A DNA stretch of 64,000 nucleotides from Nitrososphaerota archaeon (GCA_029785825.1 JAFLYY010000001.1:186001-250000), one strand, 5' to 3'. Positions 43,286 to 53,105 are shown, counted from the first letter of the stretch. Notes: generated from the sequence alone by a model not told the origin. Numbers and translations are program-made.

Positions 43286-44518
43286 CTAGATGTTCCAGCT
43301 CTTCGCGTATTCCTTCTGCTCGGTCGTCTGCTTCCCGATCGATATCCCCATCGATTTCAGGGCGGCCCTGGCGACCTCGTCCTCGAGCTCAGACGGGACC
43401 CCGTACACCTTCCGCTCCATCTTCCCGTGGTCCGAGTGAATCCTGATGGCTGCCATCATCTGGTTCGCGAACGACATCTGCATCACCTCGGGGGGGTGCC
43501 CTTCGGCGGCGACCAGGTTCGCAATCCTCCCCTTGGCGACGAGGTAGACCTTCTTCCCCGACGGTAGGGTGACCTCGTCCACGTTCGGTCTCACTGCCTT
43601 GACTCCCTTCGCCTTCTCCATCAGGGTCTTGACGTCTATCTCGACGTCGAAGTGCCCTGCGTTGGCCAGGACGGCTCCCTCTTTCATCTCTGCGATTGCG
43701 CTGTAGGGAATCACGTGCTTCATCCCGGTCGTGGTGACATACAGCTCTCCCTCCTTCGCAGCCTCCTCTATGCTCGTCACTTCAAAGCCGTCCAGATGGG
43801 CCTCCAGGGCCCTGATGGGGTCGACCTCCACCACCGTGACCCTCCCTCCCATGCCATGTGCCCGCATGGCGACCCCTCTTCCGACCCACCCGTACCCGAC
43901 CACGACCACCTTCTTTCCTGCCAGCAGCAGCGCGGTGGCCCTCATTATCCCATCGATGGTGCTCTGGCCCGTCCCGTATCTGTTATCGAACATGTGTTTC
44001 GTCTTCGCGTCGTTCACCGCTATGACGGGATATGACAGCTTCCCCTCGGCTTCGAGGGCCTTCAGCCTTACGACCCCCGTGGTCGTCTCTTCTGAGCCTC
44101 CCACGATCCCCTTGGCCTTGGCCACATGGGCTGCCACATGGAGGTCGGCCCCGTCGTCGATTATCTGCTCCGGGCGGGTCCCCAGCACCTCTCTGATGCA
44201 CCATTCATACTCCTCTGCCGACTCTCCCCTCCAGGCCCACACGTCCGTCCTGGTGGCGAGGTAGGCTGCGATGTCGTCCTGAGTGGACAGTGGGTTGGCC
44301 GCGGCCAGCTTCACCTCCGCCCCGCCGTTGAGGAGCGCATCAATCAGCACGGATGTCTCCTTTGTGATGTGGAGGCAGACCCCGATCTTTATCCCCTCGA
44401 GCGGCTTCGCCTTCGCATATTTCTCAGCGAGCGCGGCGACGGTCCCCATGTGGGCCTTCGCCCACAGGAAGTTCCTCTCCCCGTCCTTGGCCAGCTTTCC
44501 ATCGGCTATTTTGGTCGT
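43286..44518 (-). CDS. sahH: S-adenosylhomocysteinase, probable ACG start
   Basis: Splits S-adenosylhomocysteine into adenosine and homocysteine with bound NAD. LHITKETSVL, VYGYGWVGRGVAM-type NAD loop (VVVGYGWVGRGVAMRAHG), MENRYGTGQSTIDG variant (FDNRYGTGQST) and NAGHFDVEID are conserved. The first canonical start is ATG 44449, but the sequence upstream (KIADGKLAKDGERNFLWAKAH) is the normal N-terminal helix of SahH. No ATG/GTG/TTG precedes it; ACG at 44516-44518 gives 410 residues, the usual size, and lies 11 bases after GAGG (44530-44533). It overlaps the phosphorylase gene by 13 bases. Confidence 0.92.
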   Translation of the reverse strand, partial: TTKIADGKLAKDGERNFLWAKAHMGTVAALAEKYAKAKPLEGIKIGVCLHITKETSVLIDALLNGGAEVKLAAANPLSTQDDIAAYLATRTDVWAWRGESAEEYEWCIREVLGTRPEQIIDDGADLHVAAHVAKAKGIVGGSEETTTGVVRLKALEAEGKLSYPVIAVNDAKTKHMFDNRYGTGQSTIDGIMRATALLLAGKKVVVVGYGWVGRGVAMRAHGMGGRVTVVEVDPIRALEAHLDGFEVTSIEEAAKEGELYVTTTGMKHVIPYSAIAEMKEGAVLANAGHFDVEIDVKTLMEKAKGVKAVRPNVDEVTLPSGKKVYLVAKGRIANLVAAEGHPPEVMQMSFANQMMAAIRIHSDHGKMERKVYGVPSELEDEVARAALKSMGISIGKQTTEQKEYAKSWNI

Positions 44519-45246
44519 CTTTGTTCTCCCCTCATCCCCAAAATCGCCTCCTCTATCAACTGTTTGACCCTCTTCCCCGACCGTCTCATCACCTCAAGGA
44601 CCTCCTCGTGACTCACCTTGGGCTGGATCCCGGCAGCCCAGTTGGTGGCGACCACCACAGACGCGTACTCCATCCCCATCTCGTTGGCCAGGACGACCTC
44701 GGGTACCCCTGTCATCCCGACCACGTCCCCGCCGAGCATCCTGTACATCCTGATCTCCGCGGCCGTCTCGAACCTGGGACCTTCAGCGCAGACGTAGACC
44801 AGCCCGGGCTTCAGCCCGACCCCGAGCTCCCTTGACGCCGCCAGGAGCTCGCCGTTGAGGCGCTCGCTGTAGGGGTTTGTCATGTCTGTGTGCACGACCC
44901 GGCGCTCGTAGAACGTCGTCTGCCTCCTCTTGGTGAAGTCGAGGAACTGTCCGACCAGCCCGAGGCCCCCCACCTTCAGCTGCGGGTCCATGGACCCGAC
45001 GGCACTGCTTGTTATCACCGACCTCACCCCCAGCTGATTGAGGGCAGCGATGTTGGCCCTGTAATTGATGCCATGGGGAGGATTCTTGTGGGCCGCCCCG
45101 TGCCTGGGGATCACGACATAGCCGCCAGGCTCGTACACCATAGCACGCCCGTAATGCGTGTCGACTGCCCGGGCGTTCCGGAGGTCAAAGTGCTGGGTGA
45201 CCCCCGTCCCTGTGATCACCCCAATCCGCGCCCTTTCCCTAGTCAT
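44506..45246 (-). CDS. Methylthioadenosine/methylthioinosine phosphorylase-type purine nucleoside phosphorylase
   Basis: 246 residues. IGVITGTGVTQHFDL, VIPRHGAAHKNPPHGINYRANI and CAEGPRFETAAEIRMYRMLGGDVVGMT are those of the MTAP subfamily of phosphorylases. Asn/Asp changes in the base site may indicate hypoxanthine over adenine; substrate cannot be fixed from sequence alone. Second of two such genes, separated by the APRT gene, which it overlaps by 8 bases. Confidence 0.87.
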   Translation of the reverse strand: MTRERARIGVITGTGVTQHFDLRNARAVDTHYGRAMVYEPGGYVVIPRHGAAHKNPPHGINYRANIAALNQLGVRSVITSSAVGSMDPQLKVGGLGLVGQFLDFTKRRQTTFYERRVVHTDMTNPYSERLNGELLAASRELGVGLKPGLVYVCAEGPRFETAAEIRMYRMLGGDVVGMTGVPEVVLANEMGMEYASVVVATNWAAGIQPKVSHEEVLEVMRRSGKRVKQLIEEAILGMRGEQRRPK

Positions 45247-45769
45247 ACTTCGAAATCGAGTGGACCTGGTATCCTGTCAGCTTCTCCCTGCCGTTCAGGA
45301 ACCCGAGCTCTGTGACGAAGGAGAACCCCACCACCTTCCCTCCGAGCTTCTCTACTAGGGTCCCTGCCGCCTTGGAGGTCCCCCCAGTGGCCAGAAGGTC
45401 GTCTACCACCAGCACCCGGTCCCCCTTTTTTATCGAATCCGTATGTATCTCCAACCCCTGCCTGCCGTACTCCAGCTCGTAGCTCACGCTCACTTTCTTG
45501 GCTGGGAGCTTGCCCACCTTCCTCGCGGGCACGAATCCGATCCCGAGCCTGTCCGCAAGGGGAGCTCCGACGATGAACCCCCTCGCTTCTATCCCGACTA
45601 TCTTGTCCAGCTTCTCGCCCTTCCACCGCCGCTCCAGGGCGTCGGCGACCCTTTTCGAGAGCTTCCCGTCCCCCCAGAGGGTGGTCAGGTCCTTGAACCC
45701 AATCCCTTTCTTGGGGTAGTCGGGGATGTTCCTGATCGCTTTCTTCACGTCGTCTTCCAGCTTGGCCAT
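45239..45769 (-). CDS. apt: Adenine phosphoribosyltransferase
   Basis: Salvages adenine to AMP with PRPP. VLVVDDLLATGGTSKAA (about residue 121-137) is the PRPP loop; IVGIEARGFIVGAPLA and GFKDLTTLWGD are typical of APRT. 176 residues. Its ATG at 45769 overlaps the TGA of the upstream phosphorylase as TGATG, so translation is probably coupled. It uses the adenine that the phosphorylase releases. Confidence 0.93.
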   Translation of the reverse strand: MAKLEDDVKKAIRNIPDYPKKGIGFKDLTTLWGDGKLSKRVADALERRWKGEKLDKIVGIEARGFIVGAPLADRLGIGFVPARKVGKLPAKKVSVSYELEYGRQGLEIHTDSIKKGDRVLVVDDLLATGGTSKAAGTLVEKLGGKVVGFSFVTELGFLNGREKLTGYQVHSISKYD

Positions 45770-46575
45770 CAGGCGCTCAGCCTCGCATGCTCCAGAGCGG
45801 ACCCACAGTCGCAGCTGCGCTCCTCGGGGACGTGCCTGACTATCTCGACGATCAGTCTCCTGAGGTTCTCGAGGTTCCTGTTGAAGACCTGGATGACCTC
45901 GCCGTGGGACACCGGCTTCACGGTCGGGTCACCCTCCAGGCCGGCGTCGTAATCTGTCACCAGCGATATGTTCAGGAAGCACATCTCCTGCTCCCGGGCG
46001 AGCACCGCTTCGGGGTACTGGGTCATGTTGATGACGTCCCACCCCTGGCGCGAGAAAAACCTGCTCTCGGACTTCGTCGAGAACCTCGGCCCTTGGATGA
46101 CTACCACCGTCCCCGTGGGGTGGTACTTGAGCCCCAGCGTTTCAGCAGCCTCCGCCGCGACCTTCCTCATCTCGGGGCAGTAGGGCGACGCGGTACTGAC
46201 GTGGGTGGTCTCGGGGCCGTCGTAGTAGGTGTCCTTCCTCCCTGTGGTGAAGTTGACGAACTGGTCGCAGAAGACGAGGTCACCGGGGCACACTTCCGCC
46301 TTCAGGCTCCCCACCGCGTTCGGCGCGATGACCCTGGTCACGCCCAGCTTCTTGAAGGCGAACACGTTTGCCCTGTAAGGGACCATGTGAGGCGGGAACT
46401 CGTGATGCAGCCCGTGTCTCGGGATGAATGCCACCTTCTTCCCCTCTATCTCGGAGAGGGTGACGCCGGCGCTCGGCTTCCCGTATGGGGTCCTGACGGC
46501 GACCCCCCTTGACCTCTTCGCGAACCGATAAAACCCCGAACCGCCAAAGACCCCGAACTCAGCCTTCGGCTTCAC
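45769..46575 (-). CDS. mtnP: S-methyl-5'-thioadenosine phosphorylase
   Basis: Cleaves methylthioadenosine, a by-product of polyamine synthesis, into adenine and methylthioribose-1-phosphate. GGSGFYRF, FIPRHGLHHEFPPHMVPYRAN and VIQGPRFSTKSESRFF match MTAP, and the active-site MTQYPEAVLAREQEM is intact. A C-terminal CDCG motif may form a disulfide as in Pyrococcus/Sulfolobus homologues. 268 residues. First gene of the operon with APRT, the second phosphorylase, SahH and MetRS. Confidence 0.9.
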   Translation of the reverse strand: MKPKAEFGVFGGSGFYRFAKRSRGVAVRTPYGKPSAGVTLSEIEGKKVAFIPRHGLHHEFPPHMVPYRANVFAFKKLGVTRVIAPNAVGSLKAEVCPGDLVFCDQFVNFTTGRKDTYYDGPETTHVSTASPYCPEMRKVAAEAAETLGLKYHPTGTVVVIQGPRFSTKSESRFFSRQGWDVINMTQYPEAVLAREQEMCFLNISLVTDYDAGLEGDPTVKPVSHGEVIQVFNRNLENLRRLIVEIVRHVPEERSCDCGSALEHARLSA

Positions 46576-46902
46576 GGTCGGCCCTCCCCTGTTTCTGATT
46601 TAATCTTTTGAACCTGCCAGCTGGCGCAGAGGTCATGCCTGCTTCGACCTGACGCTCGAGAGTCCCCTCCCCTCGGGCCCCTTTTCTGAGGTGGCTTGGG
46701 GCCTGCCATGGCCATACGCCTTACCCACGAGGCCGTCCCGGGAGCGTTCCTCCTCCCCGCCAGGGGCTTCTGACCGGCTGGGCTTCGCTTGATCCTCTGG
46801 TCGCTTGTCGCCGGTGCCCTGCCTCTTCAGACCCTGGCTCGGACTCATCGCGGAGAGGAGGTTCTCGGAGATGTGGACAGCTGCTGGCGGGCCGGTCGGA
46901 CT
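46576..46902. other. Intergenic stretch without a supported gene
   Basis: About 327 bases. The first 35 bases (gtttctgatttaatc) should carry the promoter of the mtnP operon. A hydrophilic minus-strand frame of 71 codons (46633-46848, rich in Ser, Glu, Arg, Gly) may be chance. Nothing else was recognised. Confidence 0.35.
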
Positions 46903-47379
46903 TCACGCTCGCCCCATCACTCTAGTCATAGCCACGGTTCCCCGTCTGGAAAGACGGCGTCGTGCCAACCGGGCACATTTCCGTGGCGGGGGTAACGCCA
47001 GGGCCCAGCCGGAACTCCCTGGGCTCGCGCACATCCTCCCCGAGTCGTGCGCCCTGGAGAACACCCCGTATACGAACCTCGCTGCCCGGGTCCCTCCAGG
47101 GACCGTAACCATCGCCCATGACGTGAGCCTCCCTGCCGGTAGGACTCGTGTTAAGGCGGGGATTGCTTCCGCGCCGCTCTGGATTTCGCCGCCGGGGGAT
47201 ACCAGGTGGAACGATTGATGGCGCAGCCGGGCCGGGACGCCCTCCAGAACCCCCGTGCGGTCTGCAACGGCCAACGAAACGAAAGAGAGGTTCCTCCCAG
47301 CATCGAGGAACCCGACCACGCGCCGGAACCGGGTGCAGGGCCCACAGTCGGCGTCGTAGGCCAATGTGTATCCCCTCAT
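46903..47379 (-). CDS. DCC1/DUF393-family thiol-disulfide oxidoreductase-like protein
   Basis: About 158 residues from ATG 47379 (MRGYTLAYDADCGPC), or TTG 47388 just upstream. YDADCGPCTRFRRVVGFLD matches the DCC1 family, named for D-x-x-C-x-x-C (DCGPC); SFHLVSPGGEIQSGAEAIPAL is the second family element. Thioredoxin-like fold expected. The last 40 residues are Arg/Pro/Ala rich and poorly conserved-looking; a frameshift near the end is possible. Exact substrate unknown. Confidence 0.7.
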   Translation of the reverse strand: MRGYTLAYDADCGPCTRFRRVVGFLDAGRNLSFVSLAVADRTGVLEGVPARLRHQSFHLVSPGGEIQSGAEAIPALTRVLPAGRLTSWAMVTVPGGTRAARFVYGVFSRAHDSGRMCASPGSSGWALALPPPRKCARLARRRLSRRGTVAMTRVMGRA

Positions 47380-47471
47380 CGGGGGCAAGGAACGCCTCCG
47401 GGTAAAAAGGACATCTCGGGACCCTTCGAGGGCCAGAAGACTTGAAATACTGTCCGCAGGCGATTGGCCAG

Positions 47472-47888
47472 ATGCCGGGAACCTACGAGGACCTGCTTTC
47501 GAGGGCCAGGGCCGGGCTCGACAAGGACGCCAAGAAATCCGGAGCCCTGAGGCTCGAACTTCCGGAGCCCGACGTCATCTGGGTCGGCAACAAGACAATT
47601 TTCCGCAACTACGCGGAGTTCCCGAAGATGCTGAGGCGCGACTCGGGGAGGGTCCTGATGTACCTCGCCAAGGAGCTCGCCACCGCCGCCTCACTGGACG
47701 GCGACAGGGCGATATTCATAGGGCGCAAGGACCGCGACTCCTTCTCACAGCTGCTACAGCGCTACGTGAAGGACGCCGTCATCTGCCCAGTCTGCGGGAG
47801 CCCAGACACCCACCTGGATAAGGAGAAACGGATGTGGTTCATGGTCTGCGAAGCCTGCGGCGCGCGTTCGGTGGCGAAGGTAGCCTAA
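47472..47888 (+). CDS. Translation initiation factor aIF2, beta subunit
   Basis: 138 residues from ATG 47472 (MPGTYEDLLSRA). N-terminal helix for gamma-subunit binding, the alpha-beta core (RLELPEPDVIWVGNKTIFRNY) and a C-terminal zinc ribbon with CPVC near 109 and CEAC near 130. It helps deliver initiator tRNA to the small subunit. The next gene, a DUF424 protein, begins at 47891, two bases past the stop, as in many archaea. Confidence 0.93.
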   Translation: MPGTYEDLLSRARAGLDKDAKKSGALRLELPEPDVIWVGNKTIFRNYAEFPKMLRRDSGRVLMYLAKELATAASLDGDRAIFIGRKDRDSFSQLLQRYVKDAVICPVCGSPDTHLDKEKRMWFMVCEACGARSVAKVA

Positions 47889-47890
47889 GC

Positions 47891-48202
47891 TTGGGGGAGA
47901 AGGGGTTCTCCGTCAGGACGGCGGAGTATAAGGGGACCATCCTAGTCAACATCTGCGACGAGGAGCTGGTCGGGCGGACGGTCAGCGAAGGGAATCTGAA
48001 GGTTCACCTGTCCAAAGAGTTCTACTCAGGGGAGGTCGTGAGCGGCGGAGAAGCGCTCAGGCTCATCCGCACCTGTTCCATCGTCAACCTCGCAGGGACC
48101 AGGTCGGTCTCCCTCGCCGTGAACAACAGTGTGGGGACCGCCGAGGCCATCAGGGAGATAGAGGAGATACCGTTCCTGATGATCTACAAATTTTCGGGCT
48201 AG
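47891..48202 (+). CDS. DUF424-family protein
   Basis: 103 residues, TTG start at 47891. [32 protein letters not shown] and [15 protein letters not shown] are the DUF424 core. In archaea the gene sits next to aIF2-beta, as here, suggesting a translation link; mechanism unknown. Its stop overlaps the convergent dnaJ by 4 bases. Confidence 0.87.
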   Translation: MGEKGFSVRTAEYKGTILVNICDEELVGRTVSEGNLKVHLSKEFYSGEVVSGGEALRLIRTCSIVNLAGTRSVSLAVNNSVGTAEAIREIEEIPFLMIYKFSG

Positions 48203-49269
48203 CCGGATTCCCTGAATTTCTTCAGAAGGTCCTTCTGCCGGTCCGACAGCTTCTTCGGCACTTCCACGGTCACTGTGACGTACTCGTTCCCGATGCCCCT
48301 CCCCCAGGCGCCGAACTTCGGGAGCCCCTTCCCCTTGATCTGGAACCGCTCCCCGGGCTGCGTACCGTGGGGGATCTCCAGCGTCACGTCCCCGTAGAGG
48401 GTGGGGATGGCAATCTCGGTCCCAAGCGTCGCTTCAACTATCCCTATGCTCTTCTCGACGTATATGTCGCTGTCTTGCCTAACGAAGGTCTCGTGGGGGA
48501 CAACGTTGATCACCACGTACAGGTCCCCCGGGGGGAGCCCGCTCTCTCCGACGTTCCCTTCCCCCCTAAGCCTGAGAGTGTAGCCGTCTTCGATTCCTCC
48601 TGGGACCATCACTCTGATCTTCCTCCTCCTCTCGACCGTCCCCCTTCCCCGGCAGTCCCTGCAGGGGCTGTCAATCAGGTGCCCCCTCCCCCCGCATTTA
48701 CCGCACGCCATGACGCGCACGAGGCGGGCGAACCCGGCGGACTGGACCTTCTGGACCTGGCCGGTTCCCCCGCAGGTGCCGCACTGGCGCGGCGACGTGC
48801 CAGGCTTGGCTCCGCTCCCGTTGCAGGTGGGGCAGACCTCGTCCCTTGGGACCTCCAGCTCCTTCTCCGAGTCGTGCACGATGTCTTCCAGGTTGAGCTG
48901 CAGGTGATACGTCAGGTCCTCCCCGCGGGTCGGCCGCCTAGGCCCACCTCCGAAGAACTGCGAGAATATGTCGTCGAACCCGCCGAACCCCCGGAAGAAT
49001 TCGCCGAAGTTGGCCCCTCGGAAGATGTCTTCCTGGCTGTACCTCTGGTAGACCCCCTCCCTCCCGAACGAGTCATACTGCCTCCGCTTCTCGTCGTCCG
49101 AAAGGACGGCGTATGCCTCGGATATCTCCTTGAAGCGCGCCTCGGCTTCGTGGGACTTGTTCCTGTCAGGGTGGAACTGCAGCGCCAGCTTCCTGTATGC
49201 GTCCTTAATCTGGTCCTTGGATGCCCCTTTCTGCACCCCGAGTACTTCGTAGTAATCCTTGGCGGCCAA
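48199..49269 (-). CDS. dnaJ: Chaperone DnaJ
   Basis: 356 residues. J domain with HPDRN (about residues 33-37), Gly/Phe linker, zinc-binding CxxCxGxG repeats ([32 protein letters not shown]) and C-terminal substrate domain ending LLKKFRESG. The full type I layout. It stimulates DnaK ATPase. Eleven bases separate it from dnaK. Confidence 0.95.
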   Translation of the reverse strand: MAAKDYYEVLGVQKGASKDQIKDAYRKLALQFHPDRNKSHEAEARFKEISEAYAVLSDDEKRRQYDSFGREGVYQRYSQEDIFRGANFGEFFRGFGGFDDIFSQFFGGGPRRPTRGEDLTYHLQLNLEDIVHDSEKELEVPRDEVCPTCNGSGAKPGTSPRQCGTCGGTGQVQKVQSAGFARLVRVMACGKCGGRGHLIDSPCRDCRGRGTVERRRKIRVMVPGGIEDGYTLRLRGEGNVGESGLPPGDLYVVINVVPHETFVRQDSDIYVEKSIGIVEATLGTEIAIPTLYGDVTLEIPHGTQPGERFQIKGKGLPKFGAWGRGIGNEYVTVTVEVPKKLSDRQKDLLKKFRESG

Positions 49270-49280
49270 AGAGAGACCCG

Positions 49281-51125
49281 CTACTTTCCTTCGTCCACTA
49301 CCTTGTAGTCAGCATCGCCGACCTTGGCACCGTCCCCGGGCGCGCCTGGGGCCGCCTGCTGCTTCTGGGCCTGCTGCTGGTACAGCGCTGCGCCGACCTC
49401 CTGGAGGACCTTCTTCAGGGCTTCATTCTTCTCCCTGATCTGGCCCGAGTCCTGCCCCGAGACCGCCTTCCTGAGCTCCGCCACGGCGGCGTCCAGCCTG
49501 TCGATGTTCGCCTTGTCGACCTTCCCCTCCAGATCCCTCTTCGTCCTCTCTGCCGTATAGAGGACTGAGTCGGCTTCGTTCCTCAGCTCTGCATCCTCCC
49601 TCTTCTTCTTGTCCTGGTCGGCGAACGATTCGGCCTCCTTGATCAGCCTCTCCTTCTCGTCTTTGGAGAGCTTGGTGGACGCAGTGATTGCTATCTTGTT
49701 CTCCTTCCCGGTCCCCAGATCCTTCGCCCCCACGGTGAGGATGCCGTTGGCGTCGATGTCGAACGTCACCTCGATTTGGGGGACCCCCCGCGGCGCCGGC
49801 GGGATGCCAGCCAGGTTGAACATTCCCAGAGACACGTTGTCTGCGGCCATGCTCCTCTCCCCCTGGACGACATGAATCGTGACGGCGGTCTGGAAGTCTG
49901 CAGCCGTCGTGAACGTCTTGCTCCGCTTCGTGGGAATCGTCGCGTTCTTCTCTATCAGGTGTTCGGTGACCCCTCCGAGCATCTCGACCCCGAGCGAGAG
50001 CGGGGTCACGTCGAGGAGTAGTATGTCTTTGATCTCCCCCGCCAGCACCGCTCCCTGTATGGCGGCCCCTATGGCAACGGCCTCCATCGGGTCCACCCCC
50101 CTCTCGGCTGGCTTCCCGGCAACCCCCTCTACGAAATTCCTTACGAGGGGCATACGGGTCATCCCGCCTATGAGGATCACTTTGTCCACCTGGTCGGGAG
50201 TGAGCTTCGCGTCGTCGATCACCCTCCTGATGGTCTGTTCTGTTTTCGCGACTATGGGTCTGGACACCTCTTCCAGCTTCGTCCTGGTGAGGGTGTAGTG
50301 GAGATTCTTCGGCCCTGAAGCGTCACTGGCGATGAACGGGAGGTCGATGTCTGTCGCCGTCAGGTTGGAGAGCTGTATCTTCGCCTGCTCCGCCGCCTCC
50401 TTCAGCCTCGCCATCGCCGTCTTGTCTGATGTGAGGTCCACCCCTGTCTTCGAACGGAAGTCGTCGAGGAGGACCTGGATTATCGCCTTGTCCACGTCCG
50501 TACCGCCTGTCTGGGTGTCTCCTGAAGTGGCTAGGACCTGGAACACCCCCTTCCCGAACTCCATTATCGTGGCGTCATGGGTCCCTCCCCCGAAGCTGAA
50601 CACGAGGATCTTCATCTCCTTCTCGGCCTTGTCCAGCCCGTAGGCCAGAGATGCCGCCGTCGGCTCGTTGATTATCCTCACGACTTCGAGCCCCGCTATC
50701 TCCCCTGCGTCTTTGGTCGACTGACGCTGGTTGTCGTTGAAGTGGGCGGGGACCGTGACCACCACTTTCTTAACCGGATATCCGAGGAACACCTCGGCGT
50801 CCTTCTTGATCTTCTGAAGTATGTAGGAGCTGAGCTGCTCAGGGGTGTAGTCCTTCCCGGACAGAGTGACCTTGTAGTCAGTCCCCATCTTCCTCTTGAC
50901 CTCGAAGACCGTGCCGTCTGGGTTCGTCACGACCTGCCGCCTTGCAGGTTCGCCCACGAGCAGCTGCCCGTCCTTGGTTATCGCCACCACCGAGGGGAAC
51001 ATCTTGCCGGCCGGGGTCGCACCCTCGGCGCTCGGTATCACCACCGGCCTCCCGGCTTCGACAACAGCCGCTGCCGAGTTGGTCGTTCCCAAGTCTATCC
51101 CGAGTATCTTCTCTCTGGCGCTACT
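49281..51125 (-). CDS. dnaK: Chaperone DnaK (Hsp70)
   Basis: 614 residues from GTG 51125. [14 protein letters not shown] starts the ATPase domain, [15 protein letters not shown] and [12 protein letters not shown] follow, then the substrate domain ([14 protein letters not shown]) and helical lid. The GTG overlaps the 3' end of grpE by 5 bases. A longer frame back to 51167 begins [13 protein letters not shown] and is a shadow of grpE. Archaeal dnaK clusters are thought to come from bacteria. Confidence 0.95.
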   Translation of the reverse strand, partial: SSAREKILGIDLGTTNSAAAVVEAGRPVVIPSAEGATPAGKMFPSVVAITKDGQLLVGEPARRQVVTNPDGTVFEVKRKMGTDYKVTLSGKDYTPEQLSSYILQKIKKDAEVFLGYPVKKVVVTVPAHFNDNQRQSTKDAGEIAGLEVVRIINEPTAASLAYGLDKAEKEMKILVFSFGGGTHDATIMEFGKGVFQVLATSGDTQTGGTDVDKAIIQVLLDDFRSKTGVDLTSDKTAMARLKEAAEQAKIQLSNLTATDIDLPFIASDASGPKNLHYTLTRTKLEEVSRPIVAKTEQTIRRVIDDAKLTPDQVDKVILIGGMTRMPLVRNFVEGVAGKPAERGVDPMEAVAIGAAIQGAVLAGEIKDILLLDVTPLSLGVEMLGGVTEHLIEKNATIPTKRSKTFTTAADFQTAVTIHVVQGERSMAADNVSLGMFNLAGIPPAPRGVPQIEVTFDIDANGILTVGAKDLGTGKENKIAITASTKLSKDEKERLIKEAESFADQDKKKREDAELRNEADSVLYTAERTKRDLEGKVDKANIDRLDAAVAELRKAVSGQDSGQIREKNEALKKVLQEVGAALYQQQAQKQQAAPGAPGDGAKVGDADYKVVDEGK

Positions 51126-51660
51126 CACTTGCCTTCGCCTCCTCGGCCGCCGCGGACGCCAATTCAACCTTTACCATGCTCGGCCTCAGCAGCTGCCCCC
51201 TGAACGTATAGCCGGGCCTTACCACTTCGACCACCAGGTCCGGCCCGTCCCCCTTCCCTTGGACTCTTTCTACCGCTTCGTGGACCGCAGGGTCGAAGGG
51301 CATTCCGACGGCCTCAATGGGTTCCACCCCCACCGACTCCAGCGCGGAGCGCAGGTTCCCTCTCACCATCCTTATCCCCTCTGTCAGCTCATCGTTCTCC
51401 GACCCTTCTGCGTGCTTCAGGGCGAGGTCGAGCTCGTCCAGGACGACAATCAGCTTCGACGCCAGCCCTCTGGTCAGCCCCTCACCCGCCTCTCTGACCT
51501 CCCTGTCGGCCCTCTTCCGATAGTTCTCCAGGTCCGCCTGGGCGTACTTCAGGCGCGTAAGGAGCTCCTCGCTGCGCTTCCGCTCCTCCGCGAGCAGGGT
51601 TTCCAAGGGTTCGGCGTCCCTGGTGGCCCCACGGCTGTTCTGATTGTCACTGGATCCCAA
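51121..51660 (-). CDS. grpE: Nucleotide exchange factor GrpE
   Basis: 179 residues. Long coiled coil ([23 protein letters not shown]) followed by [16 protein letters not shown] and [22 protein letters not shown], the beta-wing that opens DnaK. It is the first gene of the grpE-dnaK-dnaJ operon. ATG at 51660; the leader has a T-rich stretch, ggattttttcg, at about 51678-51690. Confidence 0.93.
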   Translation of the reverse strand: MGSSDNQNSRGATRDAEPLETLLAEERKRSEELLTRLKYAQADLENYRKRADREVREAGEGLTRGLASKLIVVLDELDLALKHAEGSENDELTEGIRMVRGNLRSALESVGVEPIEAVGMPFDPAVHEAVERVQGKGDGPDLVVEVVRPGYTFRGQLLRPSMVKVELASAAAEEAKASE

Positions 51661-51735
51661 CTAAAGCTGACCCTCCGAAGGATTTTTTCGTGCTTCCTCT
51701 CATACGTATAAATTTTCCATGGCCAGGGGTCCACC

Positions 51736-52509
51736 GTGGCCCAGCCGGACGAGTCCAGCAAGATGAGGGAGCGGCTCCTCCGCTTCGAGCGGGAGAGCAG
51801 GTACCTGAGGAAGGATTCCGACCAACGAAAGGTAGTCGAGGAGGTCTTCGACAGGTCGACCCTCCTCGCGGTGGAGGATCTGATATCCAGGAAGGACCTG
51901 AGGGAGCTCCACGGGGTGGTCCGCGCCGGGAAGGAGGCGAGGGTGTACTTCGGCGAGGACCCTGCCGGTGCCCCGGTCGCCGTCAAGATCTATCTCGTCT
52001 CCGCTTCCGACTTTCGGAAGCGACTGGGATACATAGCTGGAGACAGGAGGTTCGGGAAGCTGCCGTCGGGGTCGAGGGAGACCGTCTACCTGTGGACCCG
52101 GAAGGAGTTCAAGAACCTGCAGCTCGCCGCGGCCTCTGGGGTGAGGGTCCCACGGCCGGTCGCCTTCCTGAAGAACATCCTCCTGATGGAGTACATAGGG
52201 GAGCCTCCGGAACCGGCCCCAACGTTCGCGGAAACCGAGGTCGGGGAGTCTGATTACGAGTGGACCTTCGGGGTGATTGGTACCCTCTGGAAGAAGGCGA
52301 AGATGGTACACGCCGACTTCTCGGAGTTCAACGTCTTCAAAACGGCTGACGGGCCCATCCTCTTCGACATGGGCTCGGCGGTCCTCTCGACGCATCCCCA
52401 GTCGGGAGAGTTTCTGAGGAGGGATGTGTCGAACATGGTCAGATTCTTTAGGAAGCGCGGGATTGAAGGGAGGAACTCCGATGAGTGGATGGACAAGATC
52501 CTGACATGA
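51736..52509 (+). CDS. RIO1-family serine kinase/ATPase
   Basis: 257 residues, GTG start 51736. LHGVVRAGKEARVYFG is the ATP loop, VAVKIYLV the lysine strand, MVHADFSEFNV (about 190) the catalytic loop and ILFDMGSAV the metal loop (D-M-G-S-A-V in place of the usual D-x-S-Q-x-V). RIO1 assists final maturation of the small ribosomal subunit. The stop overlaps the KH-domain gene as ATGA. Confidence 0.92.
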   Translation: MAQPDESSKMRERLLRFERESRYLRKDSDQRKVVEEVFDRSTLLAVEDLISRKDLRELHGVVRAGKEARVYFGEDPAGAPVAVKIYLVSASDFRKRLGYIAGDRRFGKLPSGSRETVYLWTRKEFKNLQLAAASGVRVPRPVAFLKNILLMEYIGEPPEPAPTFAETEVGESDYEWTFGVIGTLWKKAKMVHADFSEFNVFKTADGPILFDMGSAVLSTHPQSGEFLRRDVSNMVRFFRKRGIEGRNSDEWMDKILT

Positions 52510-53105
52510 GCTTCGAGCAGGTGGTGCGGATTCCGGTTGAAAGGGTGGGGGCTGTGATCGGCAAGGAGGGGGCGACCAAAAGGTTCCTCGAAGGGGAGAT
52601 GAGGGTGGAGCTCGAGGTTGACAGCCGCGAGGGCCTGGTCACGCTGAGGTCCGACTCGGCCCTCGGGACCGACCCGATCTCTGCGACCAGGGTGATAGAG
52701 GCGATCGGTAGGGGATTCTCTCCCCAGAAGGCGAGGCGGCTCTTAGATGAGGACATCGCATTGGAGGTCGTCGACCTCAGGGACTACTCTGGGGGGAGCC
52801 CCAAGTCGCTGGAGAGGATACGGGGGAGGGTGATAGGGCTCAAGGGGAAGTCGAGAAGGGTCATCGAGGAGCTGACAGGCTGCCAGCTTTCGGTCTACGG
52901 CCGGACGGTCGCCATCATCGGAGAGGCTTCACAGGTCCGGCTCGCTTCCCAAGCCGTCGGGTCGTTGGCTACCGGGAGCCAGCACAAGACGGTGTACAAC
53001 TCCCTCCAGAAAGCACGGACCAAGCGTAAGATGGAGCGGATGTTCCTCTGGGAAGGGACGTCCCCGGAAAACATCGAGGAGAAGTTGGAGAAACTTGGCC
53101 ATTAG
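52506..53105 (+). CDS. KH-domain ribosome-assembly protein (Dim2/Pno1-like)
   Basis: 199 residues, ATG at 52506. Two KH domains: VRIPVERVGAVIGKEGATKRFLE and RIRGRVIGLKGKSRRVIEELTG with the GxxG loops (GKEG, GKSR). Archaeal Dim2 partners with RIO1 and binds the 3' end of 16S rRNA precursor. ATGA overlap with the RIO1 gene supports joint expression. The C-terminus (SLQKARTKRKMERMFLW) is basic. Confidence 0.9.
   Translation: MSFEQVVRIPVERVGAVIGKEGATKRFLEGEMRVELEVDSREGLVTLRSDSALGTDPISATRVIEAIGRGFSPQKARRLLDEDIALEVVDLRDYSGGSPKSLERIRGRVIGLKGKSRRVIEELTGCQLSVYGRTVAIIGEASQVRLASQAVGSLATGSQHKTVYNSLQKARTKRKMERMFLWEGTSPENIEEKLEKLGH

Noticed and set aside
46633-46848. 71-codon hydrophilic minus-strand frame
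   Set aside because: No motif, no promoter and a composition expected by chance in GC-rich DNA.
51125-51167. Longer dnaK start with [13 protein letters not shown]
   Set aside because: These codons are inside the 3' end of grpE and DnaK proteins begin near GIDLGTTNS; the GTG at 51125 is better.
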